A DNA stretch of 52,763 nt from Acidobacteriota bacterium (GTDB lineage Bacteria; Acidobacteriota; Terriglobia; Terriglobales; Acidobacteriaceae): contig JANYDG010000098.1 of the NCBI GenBank assembly GCA_025359885.1, forward strand, positions 1-52,763. The letters are read 5' to 3'. Position 1 is the stretch's first letter, and each line of letters starts with the position of its first letter. The notes beneath the pieces are model-generated. The model did not search any database, was not told where the DNA came from, and saw only the letters and a program-made list of their open reading frames with translations. Position numbers and translations under genes: made by a program. Positions 7,844 through 17,517 of this stretch are shown here, piece after piece.

Positions 7844-8332
7844 CGGTCAGGGGCGAAAATTCACATTCTTTCAGGATTCAGAATACCTTTCTCGACGCGA
7901 TGACCCTGCCAGGACTTTTCTGTTGCGATTGCGAGGGTGCCGCGGCGGGGCAATTCACGCCAATTGCTGAGGTAACAGCCGATGAAAAAGCCGTTGTCTT
8001 CACTTTGATTCAGGATTTGCAATGTTTTTCGGAGAACGCTGGGTGGGAAGTTGTTTTTCCGCATTCTGGGGTCAAGTATGGACTCGGCAGAGCCGGATTG
8101 CTCATGTTCGATTCCCTTCTTCAGTGCGTTCTCGTTTGGTCTTCCCACATGGCGAAGTGATTGAATCTTTCGTCGCATGCGCGTCATTCTTCGAAGTAAT
8201 CCGGTGATGTTCGACACAGTTGGTGTGCGAACAGTGCTGTAATATCTAACCAAAGAACGGCACGGAAACAGTGGGCTTGCGGACGACCAGGGGTCATGTT
8301 TCCGCAATAACAAAGTGTTTGAGGGATTGCAC
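7844..8332. other. 489-bp intergenic region upstream of the decahaem cytochrome, possible small ORF
   Basis: The stretch is more AT-rich than its surroundings. On the minus strand an open frame ends at 7861 and could start at ATG 8172, giving about 104 residues (MRRKIQSLRHVGRPNENA and onward). It has mixed amino-acid composition, but I recognise no domain and see no clear ribosome binding site. It is left as a possibility only. The plus-strand side should hold the promoter of the cytochrome operon (see 8210-8231). A 7-bp inverted repeat CGGAAAC/GTTTCCG at 8263-8304 lies in the probable 5' leader. Confidence 0.35.
8210..8231. promoter_or_regulatory. inverted repeat with a nearby -10-like hexamer, candidate operator of the cytochrome operon
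   Basis: TTCG-A-CACA and TGTGCGAA form an 8-bp inverted repeat with one bulged base around GTTGG. Just downstream, TAATAT at 8240-8245 is a good -10 match, although no -35 at normal spacing is obvious. A regulator binding here would overlap the -35 zone, a common repressor or activator position. No known regulator site is recognised. Confidence 0.3.
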
Positions 8333-9262
8333 ATGCGGCGTTTTTCTGTTGGTAACCTGCTCCTTGCCGTGTACCTTGCTTTCGGCGTTTTCGCTGCTTC
8401 TGCTGCTGCTGGCGGAACCAAGCCGACCTCGAGCGCTGTGCATCGGGAGGCGGCTGTCAATCCTGCTGACCTCGTGGGTTCAGAGGTCTGCGCGACCTGC
8501 CACGGTGAAATTGCCAGCAAATTTGCTTCCAATGCTCACTCGAAGCTGGCCCTGCAACATGGAGGCAAGGGCGTGACCTGTGAAGGCTGCCATGGCCCGG
8601 GCCGTGAGCACGTTGAGTCGGGCGGAGACGCAACCAAGATTTTTCAATTCGACAAGGCAGCACCCCAGAAAGTCGACGAAAAGTGCCTGAGTTGCCACGC
8701 TGGGGACCACGCCAACTTTGAACGATCGTCCCATGGAGCGGCGGGCGTGAGCTGTACTGGTTGCCACAGTACTCATGCTGCAAAGAGTGAGGAGCACATG
8801 CTCAAACTGGCGCAGCCGGAGTTGTGCTACGGCTGCCACACGGAGACCAAAGCAGCATTTTCGCAGCCATCGCACCACAGGGTTAATGAAGGGTTGATGA
8901 CGTGCAGTGATTGCCACAATCCGCACGGGACATTCCTCGACAAGAATCTGAAGTCAGCTGCTGATGGGAATGCGATCTGCACCAAGTGCCATGCAGACGC
9001 GGCGGGGCCGTTTGTCTATGAGCATCCGCCAATCAAGACTGAAGGATGTACCTCATGCCACTTTGCCCATGGGTCGCCTAACCCGCGCCTGCTCACCCGC
9101 AGCAATGTCAATTCGCTTTGCCTGCAATGCCACACAGCGTCAGACAAATTTACCGCTCCGGGGACGCCTTCTTTCCACAACATGGCCAATCAATACCAGG
9201 CCTGCACCACGTGCCATGTTCAAATTCATGGTTCCAACGCCAGTTTTGTCTTCTTCAAATAA
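8333..9262 (+). CDS. DmsE/MtrA-family periplasmic decahaem c-type cytochrome
   Basis: A 309-residue protein with a signal peptide (residues 1 to about 25, ending near AASA) and exactly ten CXXCH motifs, the first at Cys53-His57 and the last CTTCH near the C-terminus. Ten haems in about 300 residues, with motifs such as CEGCHGPG and CSDCHNPHG, match the MtrA/DmsE/PioA family. Those proteins plug an outer-membrane barrel and pass electrons across it. ATG 8333 is preferred over an upstream GTG at 8315 because GAGGGA lies just before it. The next gene is the matching MtrB/PioB-like barrel, only three bases away. Whether the conduit reduces an outside acceptor or oxidises an outside donor such as Fe(II) cannot be read from the sequence. 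Confidence 0.93.
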   Translation: MRRFSVGNLLLAVYLAFGVFAASAAAGGTKPTSSAVHREAAVNPADLVGSEVCATCHGEIASKFASNAHSKLALQHGGKGVTCEGCHGPGREHVESGGDATKIFQFDKAAPQKVDEKCLSCHAGDHANFERSSHGAAGVSCTGCHSTHAAKSEEHMLKLAQPELCYGCHTETKAAFSQPSHHRVNEGLMTCSDCHNPHGTFLDKNLKSAADGNAICTKCHADAAGPFVYEHPPIKTEGCTSCHFAHGSPNPRLLTRSNVNSLCLQCHTASDKFTAPGTPSFHNMANQYQACTTCHVQIHGSNASFVFFK

Positions 9263-9265
9263 GGG

Positions 9266-11467
9266 ATGGCCCGCATGATCAACGCATACTCGTTCCGATC
9301 GCTCATGCACGGATTTCGCCGGGGTTCTCTGATTTTTTCAGTCATGGCACTTCCAGTTTCGTTGGGACTTGGGCTTTCAGTCGCAGCTCAAGATACAACG
9401 CCCCCTACGCCAACAGACAACGTCCGATTTGGCTATACGATTCACCAGTCGGTAGACCTTGGCGGCCACATCGCTGACCATTCGGGCAGCGGCGCAGTGT
9501 ATGCCACCATGATCAATCAGCATTCAGGACCCCGGCTGCTCGATTTTTCGTTGGATATGCGGTCAGTGAAGCCGGCGCAATCGTACCTGTTTGACCATCT
9601 TACGGCGCATGGATTTGGCTACGGAGGCGACCCCAACAGCGTGTCTTCGCTGGACGCTTCGAAGGGGAGAATCTACGATTTCCGAGGTAGTTTCAGGCGC
9701 GACCGTCAATACTTCAACTACGACTTACTCGCGAATCCATTGATTCCCCCAACTTCGACGCCTTTCGTTCCTGTGATGGATTCACCGCATCTGTACAATA
9801 CGGTGCGGCAGATGACCGACCTGAAACTCACGGTGGCGCCGCTGTCAAAGGTGAGTGCCCGTCTGGGCTATGAACGTAACATCAGTGAAGGACCCTCATA
9901 CAGCACCCTGCACTACGGACTGGATGCGCTGCTGCTGCAAAACTGGCGCAACATGACCAGTAACTGGTCGTTCGGGCTCGATTGGAAGCCTTTGTTACAT
10001 ACCACGATCAGTTTTGACCAATTCCTCATCGACTTTCATGGAGATACAAGCTACGGTGCAGCGGGGCTCGACTACAAACTCTCGGACGGGAGCCCGGTCT
10101 CGCTCGGCGTGGATATCTCGTCGGTGTGGAAGGCACCCTGCGCTGCGCCATTTTTAGGCGATGGCACCGTGAATCCCAAATGCAATGGGTTGCTCGCCTA
10201 TGCCCGCAGTGCACCGACTCGTACCCTTTCACCGATTGAGCAGTTGCGCTTCCAGAGCTCATCGATACCAAAGCTCGCAATCAATGGCCGCATGCTTTAC
10301 AGCAGCACCAAGAGCGATATGAGTGATTACTACGAGTACTTCAATGGGCTGAATACGCGCGCTGGTGTGCGCGAATCATTCATCACTGGATCAGCCCGAG
10401 TGCGCCGAATCAATGTCAATGGAGATCTTGCGGTGACGTGGCAGATTTCCCCCAGGATTACGGCTACCAACCTTGTCAACTTCTGGAATTTTCATGTACC
10501 CGGGTCTAACTCGTTCAGCGAGGTTGATTATGCCGGCACATCGATGGCCGCGGCTCCGGGGGGCAAGACCACGCTTGATCCTGTGACCGATGCAAGGTTT
10601 TTGAACCAGAAGACCAGGACCGATACAGTCCTTGTTGCCTGGGACGTGCTGCCACAAGCGCGCGTCTCCCTTGGCTACCGATACCGTACCCGGCTCATTA
10701 CCAACGATGCTGGCGACTCCATTGCCATCCACGAAAGCTGGGGAATTTTTGGTAGCACATTTAGGCCAAACCCGCAGTGGCGTGTGAACGTGGATGTGGA
10801 TGCGATGTATGCAGATAATGCATTTACACGCATCAGTCCGCGCCAGATGCAGCACTATCGGGTGCGCAGCACCTACAACCCGCAGAAATGGATCATGCTT
10901 TCGGGCGGCATCAATCTGCGCGAGGCTCGGAACAATGTCGATACTGTGAATCATTTGGAGCATGCTCGTGACTTTTCCGTTGGGACGACGATTATCCCCA
11001 GTGAGAAGTGGTCAATTGATATGAACTATGCCTACGATGACGTCTATTCCAGCACCATTGAATGTTATACCTCGACGCCCGCACCGCCCGGCGCTGGTGT
11101 GGCCCCGCAGGTTTGTGTCGATGCGGGTACGCCGCTTAAAAGTACCGGGTTCTATCGTGCTCCCACACAGTTTGGTTCCTTTGGGTTTTCATGGGTACCT
11201 GAGAAGCGGATCCATCTTAACGGCGGCTACCGGATGAGCGCGGTTGATGGACATAGCGACCTGATGAACATTCGCCAGGTACCGGGCGGTTTGCAGTCGC
11301 AGTATCAGTCACCTTACGGCAGTGTGGCGGTCGATATCGCTGCGAATTGGATGTGGAAGGCAGACTATAACTATTATGGGTACGGCGAAGGCTCGCCGGT
11401 GGGACCGACGGCACCGCGCAGCTTTAGAGGAAATGTCTATACGCTTGGGGTGCACTATGCCTTCTAG
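9266..11467 (+). CDS. MtrB/PioB-family outer-membrane beta-barrel
   Basis: A 733-residue protein with an N-terminal signal (cleavage near VAAQ, about residue 42). The long remainder shows the alternating pattern of transmembrane strands and ends in VYTLGVHYAF, with a terminal Phe typical of barrels assembled by Bam. Blocks such as LKLTVAPLSKVSARLGYERN and VSLGYRYRTRLITND resemble MtrB/PioB/DmsF proteins, which sheath a decahaem cytochrome. The position directly after the decahaem gene is the family's usual context. It lacks CXXCH motifs. A second ATG at 9275 is an alternative start. It is longer than Shewanella MtrB, within the range of PioB-like proteins. Confidence 0.9.
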   Translation: MARMINAYSFRSLMHGFRRGSLIFSVMALPVSLGLGLSVAAQDTTPPTPTDNVRFGYTIHQSVDLGGHIADHSGSGAVYATMINQHSGPRLLDFSLDMRSVKPAQSYLFDHLTAHGFGYGGDPNSVSSLDASKGRIYDFRGSFRRDRQYFNYDLLANPLIPPTSTPFVPVMDSPHLYNTVRQMTDLKLTVAPLSKVSARLGYERNISEGPSYSTLHYGLDALLLQNWRNMTSNWSFGLDWKPLLHTTISFDQFLIDFHGDTSYGAAGLDYKLSDGSPVSLGVDISSVWKAPCAAPFLGDGTVNPKCNGLLAYARSAPTRTLSPIEQLRFQSSSIPKLAINGRMLYSSTKSDMSDYYEYFNGLNTRAGVRESFITGSARVRRINVNGDLAVTWQISPRITATNLVNFWNFHVPGSNSFSEVDYAGTSMAAAPGGKTTLDPVTDARFLNQKTRTDTVLVAWDVLPQARVSLGYRYRTRLITNDAGDSIAIHESWGIFGSTFRPNPQWRVNVDVDAMYADNAFTRISPRQMQHYRVRSTYNPQKWIMLSGGINLREARNNVDTVNHLEHARDFSVGTTIIPSEKWSIDMNYAYDDVYSSTIECYTSTPAPPGAGVAPQVCVDAGTPLKSTGFYRAPTQFGSFGFSWVPEKRIHLNGGYRMSAVDGHSDLMNIRQVPGGLQSQYQSPYGSVAVDIAANWMWKADYNYYGYGEGSPVGPTAPRSFRGNVYTLGVHYAF

Positions 11468-11621
11468 TCAGCGCTGGGGAGTGTATGCCCGAAAGTCATT
11501 TAGTTTATGGAGTGCATGTCTTGGCCACGTAAACTGAGTCACAGCTGGCGGACGCCTACCTTCAGGATTTCGTTGTATACATACACACGGCAGAAATAGA
11601 TGCAATTGGAAAGAGGCGCAC

Positions 11622-13052
11622 ATGAGTTTGTTCGACAGGCTAAACCGAACGTGGTTAAGGCCGGCACTTTATTATGGCAATAATCCGATAAGCATCATTG
11701 GTGGGGCGATCACGAGTGCCTCGGCGATGACCCTTGTTGGCTTCTGGGTCGTTGAATTCCTTGGACATGGCGGCTCCTCTAATCCCTATCTTGGGATCAT
11801 CTTTGACCTTTGCTTACCGGCATTGTTTGTCATGGGCCTGATGCTGATCCCGATCGGTGTGTGGCTTCGCCGTCGCCGACTGTTGGCCGAGGGGCAGATC
11901 CCTGCGGTCTTCCCAAAAATTGACTTCGCGGACCCAGTCTTTCGCCATGGCATTGACTTTGTCGTGGTTGCCACTTTTATCAATTTTATTATCTTTGGCA
12001 CAGCGAGCTATCGTGGCGTTGCCTATATGGATACGCCCAGCTTCTGCGGCCAGGCTTGCCATGTCATGGCACCAGAATGGAATGCCTATCATGTCTCTTC
12101 GCACGCTGGCGTGGCATGTACTGAATGCCATATCGCGCCAGGCGTACCAGGCTATGTGCATGCAAAAGTGAACGGAACAAAGCAGCTACTGATGGTGATG
12201 GCGAACCGCTACCCAACTCCGATCATGGCGGAGGACAAGGTACCGCCGGCGCGTGTGACCTGCCTGAAGTGTCATAACCCGGATCATGCTGTTGGCGATA
12301 AATTACTGGTGAAAAGCAGTTACGCCGACGATGAGAAAAATTCGCTCACGCATACGGTCGTGATGGTGCATGTGGGCGGCAAAGATCAGTTTGGTGGACT
12401 CAGCGGCATCCACGGCGCTCACATGGGGCATATTGAATACATCGCAACAGATGCCAGCCGCCAGACCATCACGTCGGTCAGCAAGACCAATGATGATGGT
12501 ACCGTAAGCGAGTTTGTCTCTGCGGATGTGAAGAGCCCCGTGACGGGTCCCAGGCATGAAATGGATTGTATTGATTGCCATAATCGAGCCGCTCATTCCT
12601 TTGTAACTCCTGAGGCTGCATTGAACAAGGATATGGCAGCAGGTACGCCTAGCGCCGGCCTTCCTTTCATCCATAAAGAGGGGCTTGCATTGCTGAAGGC
12701 TGAGTATGCCTCGCAGGAGGATGCCGAAACAAAAATTACCTCCGGTCTCAGCAGTTTTTATCAGTCCAGGTATCCAGTAGTTTTCAGTGCTCAGAAGGCC
12801 CAGATCGATCAAGCTGCCAAAACCCTTGTCACGATTTACAGTCGCAATATCTTTCCTTTCATGAAGGTTTCCTGGGGTACACATCCGAATAACATCGGAC
12901 ACAACGATTATCCTGGATGCTTTCGATGCCACGATGGGAGTCATAACACCAAGGCTGGCGCAACAATTACCAATGATTGCGCAAAATGTCATAACCTGCT
13001 GGCAGTTGATGAGGCCAATCCGAAGCTTCTGGCGGATTTAGGCATCCAGTAG
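11622..13052 (+). CDS. NapC/NirT-type inner-membrane multihaem cytochrome (ImcH-like)
   Basis: A 476-residue protein with three N-terminal membrane segments (about residues 24-46, 57-81 and 110-127) followed by a periplasmic haem domain. The first haem site is the unusual CX3CH form, CGQACH (Cys142-His147), followed by Met and then CTECH. Four further CXXCH sites (CLKCH, CIDCH, CFRCH, CAKCH) bring the total to six. NapC/NirT proteins take electrons from quinol and pass them to periplasmic cytochromes. The layout of several helices with a CX3CH-first haem domain recalls ImcH of Geobacter, which has seven haems. The gene follows the MtrAB-like pair by 154 bases and completes a quinol-to-surface path. 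The closest characterised relative is an inference. Confidence 0.85.
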   Translation: MSLFDRLNRTWLRPALYYGNNPISIIGGAITSASAMTLVGFWVVEFLGHGGSSNPYLGIIFDLCLPALFVMGLMLIPIGVWLRRRRLLAEGQIPAVFPKIDFADPVFRHGIDFVVVATFINFIIFGTASYRGVAYMDTPSFCGQACHVMAPEWNAYHVSSHAGVACTECHIAPGVPGYVHAKVNGTKQLLMVMANRYPTPIMAEDKVPPARVTCLKCHNPDHAVGDKLLVKSSYADDEKNSLTHTVVMVHVGGKDQFGGLSGIHGAHMGHIEYIATDASRQTITSVSKTNDDGTVSEFVSADVKSPVTGPRHEMDCIDCHNRAAHSFVTPEAALNKDMAAGTPSAGLPFIHKEGLALLKAEYASQEDAETKITSGLSSFYQSRYPVVFSAQKAQIDQAAKTLVTIYSRNIFPFMKVSWGTHPNNIGHNDYPGCFRCHDGSHNTKAGATITNDCAKCHNLLAVDEANPKLLADLGIQ

Positions 13053-13168
13053 GGGATGCGCTGCGACTGTGTGAGGTGGCTGGGAATGGGTCGGCCTGGA
13101 AGTTTGAGAGGGCGAATGCCGTCAGCATCGATATACTCAGGGTGTCCTCGAGTAGAACGGTGAATTGA

Positions 13169-14650
13169 ATGCTCCCAGCCTCGCCTTCCAGCTCCGATGC
13201 ATTGAATGGCACTCCGATGCCAGAGTCGGTAGGGCCATTTCGCTTGCTGCGGTGCATCGGTGTTGGTGGAATGGGTACTGTGTACCTGGGCGAGCGCGTA
13301 GAGCAGTTTTCGCAGTTCGTCGCCATCAAAATTTTGCATCCTCAGCTTCTGGATGAGTCCGCGGCTGCCACGATCGAGCGTGAAGCGCAGGCGTTGGCGG
13401 CTCTGGATCATCCGGGAATAGTCCGCGTGCTCGATCTTGGTATAGCTGCAAGCGGCCTCCGCTATATCGTGATGGAGTACGTTGATGGCATAGCACTTGA
13501 CGTTTTTTGTGACCAGCAACGGCTCAGCCTCAAGCGGCGGATGGCGATTCTGAGTGCTGTCTTTGATGCGGTGGAGTATGCTCACCGGCACCTTGTGCTG
13601 CATGCCGATCTAAAGCCTGAGAACATACTGGTAACAGCGGATGAGACGCTGCGGCTGCTGGATTTTGGGGTGGCGACAATCCTCTCAGAGCGCGGCGGTC
13701 CAGGACTGGACTCGGGCAGTTATACGACGCTCTATGCAAGTCCGGAGCAGCGGCTGGGCGAACGGCTGACAGCAGCCAGTGATATTTATTCTCTAGGCCT
13801 GATTGCGCAGTCGATCCTGGCTGGTGTTAGGCCCGAAGTCTTACCTCTTCAAAGCCGAAGCGAGGAAGCGCAAGGTCGAGCGTTGGCAGATACTGCAAAA
13901 CGGTTGATGCAACTTGACTCTCTGGCTCTGCAAACAATTGCCGAGAACCGGTCTGTAACCGCAGAAGTACTGCTCAAATCAATTGGTGGGGACTTGGCGG
14001 CAATTCTTGCCAAAGCATTACGGCCGCTGCCTGGAGAGCGGTTTCCTGGCGTTCAGGAAATGGGCGATGAGTTCAATCGGTATTTTTCTGGTTATCCTAT
14101 CCTGACTCGGCCTTCAAGCAGAATCAATCAATTCATGAAGTGGGTCCTCAGAAACCGGCTGACTGCGGCTCTCAGTTCAATGCTTTTTCTTGTTCTACTT
14201 CTCAGCATTGCTGGTGTGCTGATCCAGGCAAGGGAGGCGGCGCGCAAGCGCGAGATTGCACAGACTCGCCTCCATGACCTGGTTCGATTGACTGACCTGC
14301 TGGCGGGCGACCTGTATGAATCCGTGCGCGGATTGCATGGCTCAGAAGCCGCGCAGTCCGCGCTGCTGACAAGTGCGCACGAAACCATGCGTAAGCTCTC
14401 AGGTGAGGTGGAGCGGGATGCTCAGCTTGAACTTGAGTTAGCCCAGGCTTACGAAAAGCTGGCACGGCTGGAGTTGAGCCGTACCCCTTTGACGGCAGAT
14501 GCTGTGCAGCAAGCCGCACAGGACCTGCGCGATGAGAGCGCCATGCTTACGCGACTGCCTGCAAAGGACCCGCAAGTAAAACAACTGCTGCGGGGGTTGC
14601 CCGAGGCACTAAGGCTGCAGGCCGATGCGGCAGCGAATTTGAAACGCTGA
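13169..14650 (+). CDS. membrane-anchored Ser/Thr protein kinase, non-RD type
   Basis: A 493-residue Hanks-type kinase. The glycine loop is GVGGMGTVY (31-39), the ATP-binding Lys is 54, the catalytic loop is HADLKPEN (His145-Asp147) and the DFG is at 165-167, followed by ASPEQ and SDIYSLG. The catalytic loop has Ala where most kinases have Arg (HAD for HRD), making it a non-RD kinase, so activation-loop phosphorylation may not control it in the usual way. A membrane helix lies near residues 327-350 and the last 140 residues form a mainly helical extracytoplasmic region. It is just downstream of the cytochrome operon and convergent with a second, larger kinase of similar layout. The start at 13169 is uncertain; ATG 13217 (MPESVGPF) would also fit. 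Confidence 0.85.
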   Translation: MLPASPSSSDALNGTPMPESVGPFRLLRCIGVGGMGTVYLGERVEQFSQFVAIKILHPQLLDESAAATIEREAQALAALDHPGIVRVLDLGIAASGLRYIVMEYVDGIALDVFCDQQRLSLKRRMAILSAVFDAVEYAHRHLVLHADLKPENILVTADETLRLLDFGVATILSERGGPGLDSGSYTTLYASPEQRLGERLTAASDIYSLGLIAQSILAGVRPEVLPLQSRSEEAQGRALADTAKRLMQLDSLALQTIAENRSVTAEVLLKSIGGDLAAILAKALRPLPGERFPGVQEMGDEFNRYFSGYPILTRPSSRINQFMKWVLRNRLTAALSSMLFLVLLLSIAGVLIQAREAARKREIAQTRLHDLVRLTDLLAGDLYESVRGLHGSEAAQSALLTSAHETMRKLSGEVERDAQLELELAQAYEKLARLELSRTPLTADAVQQAAQDLRDESAMLTRLPAKDPQVKQLLRGLPEALRLQADAAANLKR

Positions 14651-14670
14651 AACACAATTTTGCGTTGGTC

Positions 14671-17517
14671 TTATCGAATTGATAATTTTTGCGCTTCGCT
14701 GATCTCTTCCTGGACGATACGGCTTTTGATTGGACCATTCAAAGCAGCCAGGGCCAGTTGTGCGGTGCGATTAGACTCGATGGATTTACCTGCTGCTTTC
14801 TGTGCCCTGGCGAGGGTGATCAACTGCGATGGCTGGGGTTTGGCATAGGCATTGACCGACCTTTGCGCGAAGCTGAGTGCAAGCGCCACGTCTGCCGGAT
14901 GAAGGTGTAACTCAAGCAGATCATCCGCAGCATCGCCGAGCACCTCGGGCGAAGCATCGGGGCTTTGGGCCAGTCGTACAGCCTCGTCCAAACCCTTGCG
15001 TTGAGCCTCAGCGGCGGCCTGTTTGTGCCCGAGCCTGGTTTCAATCCGCCCATAGGTCATCAGATCCTGCGCCTGAATCATCTGCCATCGCAGGTTGTTG
15101 GGGCTGCGGCTTAGTAGTGTGGTCAGCAGTTGCTGGTCTTCTCGGGAAGCGTCTTCGGCCTCACGCTCCCTGCCGTACTGATCCAATGTGACAGCAAGGT
15201 CGGTATCAAATGCCACCAGGTCAAAGCGAGCCCGATTGTTCAGGTCATCCTTTGCGATGATGCCCCGAAACGCTTCCTGCATTTGCCGAGCGCGCACCAG
15301 GCCCTCTGCCATGTGGCCGGTCTTGATCTGCATCAGAGAAAACCGGCTGCCGAGGTAGTTGTGCAGACGGATGACTCGCGTGGTGCTTTGTTCATCGGCA
15401 GGGAATTGGCCGGCACTTGCCATACCCTGTTGATAGTGCGTTGCTGCGAGTGCGGGGTCAGTGTCTTCGACGAGCATGCCAAACTTGTATTGGCCGACCG
15501 GCAGTCCGAACCGGCAAAGGCGATTGGCTGGTTCGATTTTCTGACACAGTTCGTCGTAGTGATCTGAGAGCAGGTAGCTCTCCATTGCCTTGTTCATATC
15601 GGCTGTTGCGAAGCCACGACCTGGGTCATATACATCGCCCAGGTTTTCAAGAACGGTTGCCGCAAGCTCGAGAAATTTGCCCTTGACCTGCGCATTTTTG
15701 GCGATTTTATCGCTGATTACCTTGCCTTCAAGCAGTACTTCTTCGGCGTGCAGTGCGTCTCCATTGCCCAGATAGAGCCCACCGAGAGCCAAATCGCTTT
15801 CGTTGAGAGCATTCAATGCGTCGAGGTTTTCAGGTTCAGCCTTTGCATGAAGCTGGGCTAGCGCGCGGCCCTTGTTGAGAGTTTGAAGGGCTGCTGGAAC
15901 ATTGCCGAGGTTTTGCAGGTAGGGATTGCCGAGCAGGTTACCCATATCGGTGTAGCCACGAATGGTGTCAATTTCAAGATTGGAACCGGGTGCGATCAGG
16001 GCAAGGCTGTCCAGATAGGACAGCGCCTGGCTGACAGCTTTGCGCTGCGCTTCGATTGAGCCTGGAATGACGGCGAGCTGTTCGAAGTAGTCGAAGAGCA
16101 GCATATGAGCGAGCTGGCGTTCATCTTCGACGCCTCTTTCTGCTCGGAGCTGCTCAATGCGTGCGAGATGGCTCTGCCAGGCCATGGCGCTCAAGCCGAT
16201 GATGAGTACGAGCAAGACAGCCGCTACGGCGCGCACGGCCCAACGATTGCGCCGGTAAAACTTTGCCGCAAGGTAGTTCAAGCTGCCTGTTCGCGCAGCA
16301 ACTGGGCGATGAGCGAGTACACTCGCGAGATCTTCAGCAAGCGCACTTGCGGTTGGGTAGCGAGCCTCCGGCTCAGTTCGCAGAGCTTTGGCGACGATTG
16401 CGTTCAGATCGCGCGCAACCTGAGATTCGATGGGGCGCGAAGAACTGGAGGTAGCTGCTACATCGGATGGAGGCTTGAAGCCTCCCTCCTTGAGTCGCTC
16501 AAGGTAGTGGCCCAATGGAAGTTCGTCAAGCTCCTCGGGCAATCGTCCTGCGATCAACCGATAGAGAATCATGCCCAATGAAAAGACATCGGAGCTGGTC
16601 GAAGCACGACCGCCCTGAATATGTTCTGGGCTGGCATATCGAATCGTCACTGGCCTCATGCCTGCCTGGGTCATGGCCGAGTCAGCTTCGGCACCGGGGC
16701 CGATGCGCTTTAACGTGCCAAAGTCGAGGAGTTTGATGTCTCGCAGAGACTGCGACATGGCTCCCCCATCGCTATCGGTGACCATCACATTGCCGGGCTT
16801 CAGGTCACGGTGAAGGATGAGGTTTCGGTGGACGTACGTAACCGCGTTGCACAACTGCAACATCCATCGAAGGATCTGGTCGATGCTGGTCGTCGGATCG
16901 TCGCAGGCGGTGTCGAGGCGCTGCCCTTCGACGTACTCCATTACCACGTAGGGAAAGCCTTCCTCCGTGACGCCGCCATCGATCAGGCGAGCGATGTTCG
17001 GGTGCTCTAACCTGGCGAGAGTTTCGCGCTCCAGCAGAAATTGTGCGACTGCGGGCGACGCTTGCAGATGCCATCCGACCAGTTTGATGGCGACGGTCTG
17101 GGAAAAACCGCCAGAGATGCGTCGGCCCAGGTAGACGACTCCCATGCCTCCGCGTCCCAGGAGCCGCTCCAGCCGAAATGGCCCTAGAACGCGGCCAAGC
17201 CAGGAGTCCTGCGGGCTACTTTCAGCAGGATCTCCCGACCCACTGCCTGTGTTGCCTCGCTCGAGGAAGCTGCCCGACTCGGCTACCGGGGCGGATGAAA
17301 TAAGCTTTTCAATGCAGATGTCGGCTGCCAGCAACTCCAGTAATGCGGCGTGCATCGCGGTATCAGAGCCGGTCCATTCTGCAATCTTCCGAGCGCGGTC
17401 TTGTGGAGCGCACTCCATGGCGCGATGAAAGAGGTCCTCGGTCAGCCGCCACCGCTGCGCCGCATCTGACGGCGCGGAGTCTGCTTTGGACTCTGCATCA
17501 GGGTTGGGTACCATCAA
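14671..17517 (-). CDS. large Ser/Thr protein kinase with C-terminal helical-repeat sensor region
   Basis: A 948-residue protein. Residues 1-110 resemble the N-terminal segment found in acidobacterial kinases (WRLTEDLFHRAMECAPQDRARKIAEW). The kinase domain follows with GRGGMGVVYLGRR, VAIKLV, HRDLKPGNVMV, LLDFGTLKR and ASPEH. A membrane helix (VAAVLLVLIIGLSAMAWQ) sits near residue 430. The 500-residue remainder is helical and TPR-like (for example ALQTLNKGRALAQLHAKAEPENLDALNALNE). The helical part would lie outside the cytoplasm and may sense a protein or ligand. The start overlaps the stop of the ECF sigma gene (TGATG at 17514-17518), so the two are translationally coupled, an arrangement that suggests the kinase and sigma factor act in one circuit. 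Confidence 0.9.
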   Translation of the reverse strand: MMVPNPDAESKADSAPSDAAQRWRLTEDLFHRAMECAPQDRARKIAEWTGSDTAMHAALLELLAADICIEKLISSAPVAESGSFLERGNTGSGSGDPAESSPQDSWLGRVLGPFRLERLLGRGGMGVVYLGRRISGGFSQTVAIKLVGWHLQASPAVAQFLLERETLARLEHPNIARLIDGGVTEEGFPYVVMEYVEGQRLDTACDDPTTSIDQILRWMLQLCNAVTYVHRNLILHRDLKPGNVMVTDSDGGAMSQSLRDIKLLDFGTLKRIGPGAEADSAMTQAGMRPVTIRYASPEHIQGGRASTSSDVFSLGMILYRLIAGRLPEELDELPLGHYLERLKEGGFKPPSDVAATSSSSRPIESQVARDLNAIVAKALRTEPEARYPTASALAEDLASVLAHRPVAARTGSLNYLAAKFYRRNRWAVRAVAAVLLVLIIGLSAMAWQSHLARIEQLRAERGVEDERQLAHMLLFDYFEQLAVIPGSIEAQRKAVSQALSYLDSLALIAPGSNLEIDTIRGYTDMGNLLGNPYLQNLGNVPAALQTLNKGRALAQLHAKAEPENLDALNALNESDLALGGLYLGNGDALHAEEVLLEGKVISDKIAKNAQVKGKFLELAATVLENLGDVYDPGRGFATADMNKAMESYLLSDHYDELCQKIEPANRLCRFGLPVGQYKFGMLVEDTDPALAATHYQQGMASAGQFPADEQSTTRVIRLHNYLGSRFSLMQIKTGHMAEGLVRARQMQEAFRGIIAKDDLNNRARFDLVAFDTDLAVTLDQYGREREAEDASREDQQLLTTLLSRSPNNLRWQMIQAQDLMTYGRIETRLGHKQAAAEAQRKGLDEAVRLAQSPDASPEVLGDAADDLLELHLHPADVALALSFAQRSVNAYAKPQPSQLITLARAQKAAGKSIESNRTAQLALAALNGPIKSRIVQEEISEAQKLSIR

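Noticed and set aside
7861..8532. 223-residue minus-strand frame over the cytochrome start
   Set aside because: Its first half is the antisense of the certain decahaem gene. Only the part below 8172 could be a small gene, and that is mentioned as a possibility.
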